Positions 63,104-64,000 of a DNA stretch of 64,000 nt are shown here, one piece after another. Source of the DNA: Oceanicola sp. 502str15. Its GTDB lineage: Bacteria > Pseudomonadota > Alphaproteobacteria > Rhodobacterales > Rhodobacteraceae. The stretch covers positions 124,001 to 188,000 of the forward strand of contig NZ_WYDQ01000001.1 in assembly GCF_024105635.1 (NCBI RefSeq), written 5' to 3'. The first letter of the stretch is position 1. Every line of letters starts with the position of its first letter. The notes under the pieces are model-generated. The model was not told the origin of the DNA. It saw only the letters and a list, made by a program, of their open reading frames with translations, and ran no database searches. The position numbers and the translations under genes are program-made.

Positions 63104-63966
63104 TTTCTCTACGCGATGTGAGCTATGTCCGAATGGGCACGCGCGACCTTGAGGGGGCGGAATTTTTTGCCCGCGACTACCTCGGGCTGGAGGTGGCCGA
63201 ACGGCGGCGCGGGGCGGCCTATTTCAAGAGCGACGCGCGGGCGCATACGCTGTGCTACTTCGACGGCGACCCGAGTGACCACGCGGTCGGCTTCGAGGTG
63301 GCGAGCGAGGGCGAGCTGGAAGAGGCCGCCGCCGCGTTGGAGGCCTTGGGCCATGGGGTGCATCTGGGCACGCCCGAGGAGGCGGGGCTGCGGCAGGTGC
63401 GGGCCTTCATCGGGTTCGATGACCCGACCGGCAACCGGATTGAACTGGCCGTGCGGCCCGAGATGAGCGGGCAGCGGTATCATGGCACGCGGGATGCGGG
63501 GATTACCGGGTTCAGCCATGTGGGCCTGTGCTCGACCGATCTGGCGCGGGACGAGGCCTTTTGGACCAAGGTGTGCAACGCGCGGGTGAGCGACCGGATC
63601 GGCGATGCGCCCTTGCTGCGGATCGACGAGGTGCATCATACGATTGCGCTGTTTCCGGCGCAGCGGAAGGGGATTCAGCATATAAATCATCAGGTTGAAA
63701 GCGCGGATGACATTCAGCGCAGTTTCAACTTTCTGGTCGAGCGGGATGTGCGGATGGTCTTCGGGCCGGGGCGGCATCCGACGTCGACGGCGAAGTTTCT
63801 CTACTTCGAGGGGCCGGACGGGATGGTGTTTGAATATTCCTCCGGTGTGGCCGAGATCGCCGATGAGTTGCTCTGGCGCGAGCGGCAGTTTCCGGCGGAG
63901 CCGAAGGGGTTTTGCAAGTGGGGCGCCAAGCCCGATATTGCCGAGTTCCGTGACGATGACGACTGA
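63100..63966 (+). CDS. VOC family protein, probable type I extradiol dioxygenase
   Basis: The 288-residue protein has two VOC modules (LRDVSYVRMGTRDLEGAEFF; GFSHVGLCSTDLARDEAFW). It has a plausible Fe(II) triad H140, H194 (or H197) and E245 (VFEYSSG). It would cleave a catechol-type ring meta to the hydroxyls, supplying substrate for the dehydrogenase and hydratase. Coupled to the upstream paralogue by ATGA overlap. The aromatic substrate is unknown. Confidence 0.88.
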   Translation: MISLRDVSYVRMGTRDLEGAEFFARDYLGLEVAERRRGAAYFKSDARAHTLCYFDGDPSDHAVGFEVASEGELEEAAAALEALGHGVHLGTPEEAGLRQVRAFIGFDDPTGNRIELAVRPEMSGQRYHGTRDAGITGFSHVGLCSTDLARDEAFWTKVCNARVSDRIGDAPLLRIDEVHHTIALFPAQRKGIQHINHQVESADDIQRSFNFLVERDVRMVFGPGRHPTSTAKFLYFEGPDGMVFEYSSGVAEIADELLWRERQFPAEPKGFCKWGAKPDIAEFRDDDD

Positions 63967-64000
63967 AGCCGTGCGTGAGGTGAAGCTCAGGATGGCGGCC
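63956..64000 (+). CDS. Start of a further gene, cut by the window edge
   Basis: An ATG at 63956, overlapping the dioxygenase stop, opens a frame MTTEAVREVKLRMAA that runs off the edge. Short coupling suggests it belongs to the same operon. The opening is reminiscent of class II aldolase/adducin proteins, but 15 residues are too few to assign. Confidence 0.45.
   Translation, partial: MTTEAVREVKLRMAA

Overview
This 64 kb window is high-GC, gene-dense chromosomal DNA from an alphaproteobacterium, most likely a marine Rhodobacterales (Roseobacter-group) bacterium. Indicators are the short ProRS, the pccR/pccB/pccA propionyl-CoA set with a ScfR-type regulator, the lysC-ptsP and perM-hdaA-ppk-ppx gene orders, a TRAP transporter, a Hint-domain protein and many small Rhodobacterales-type lipoproteins. 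No rRNA, tRNA, CRISPR array, prophage or classical insertion sequence was seen. Genus-level identity cannot be read from the sequence.

Layout. 1-3.7 kb: a truncated Lrp-type regulator divergent from putA (proline catabolism). 3.7-6.7 kb: a TRAP transporter (dctP-dctQ-dctM). 6.8-9.3 kb: a chemotaxis receptor with an embedded membrane sensor, plus small proteins. 9.3-13.5 kb: proS, an unknown gene and the LolCE/LolD lipoprotein-release transporter. 13.6-15.9 kb: small envelope proteins and a CsbD protein. 15.9-17.3 kb: a REP-associated tyrosine transposase (RAYT) bracketed by inverted REP pairs, followed by a lower-GC orphan gene. 17.3-20.4 kb: parE, a secreted protein and a Phd/Doc toxin-antitoxin pair. 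20.6-25.1 kb: a DUF1007 plus nickel/cobalt transporter pair, a MATE exporter and a DUF4123-like protein. 25.2-31.2 kb: small proteins, a Hint-domain protein, mtnP, a SulP transporter and kynureninase. 31.8-37.4 kb: flavin reductase, GNAT, O-methyltransferase, ptsP and lysC. 37.4-50.1 kb: the propionyl-CoA/methylmalonyl-CoA region (pccR, an MFS exporter, pccB, small lipoproteins, pccA, methylmalonyl-CoA mutase). 50.2-54 kb: VOC protein, acetyltransferase, DnaJ-like and endonuclease/phosphatase genes. 54-59.6 kb: ppx, ppk, hdaA and an AI-2E-type permease. 59.8-64 kb: part of an aromatic meta-cleavage cluster (hydratase, semialdehyde dehydrogenase, two extradiol-dioxygenase-like VOC proteins).

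How the genes work together. Propionyl-CoA would be carboxylated by PccA/PccB and rearranged to succinyl-CoA by the mutase. TTTGCAAA-type boxes upstream of both pccB and pccR suggest PccR control of pccB and of itself. PutA feeds proline to glutamate. The terminal cluster would oxidise a ring-cleavage semialdehyde and hydrate the dienoate.

The most striking pattern is a dispersed GTAG-headed palindrome family (10 copies in two body types) together with a RAYT gene. The copies mostly lie in sense orientation just 3' of genes. In three cases (parE, pccR, the dienoate hydratase gene) the GTAG head itself supplies the TAG stop codon.
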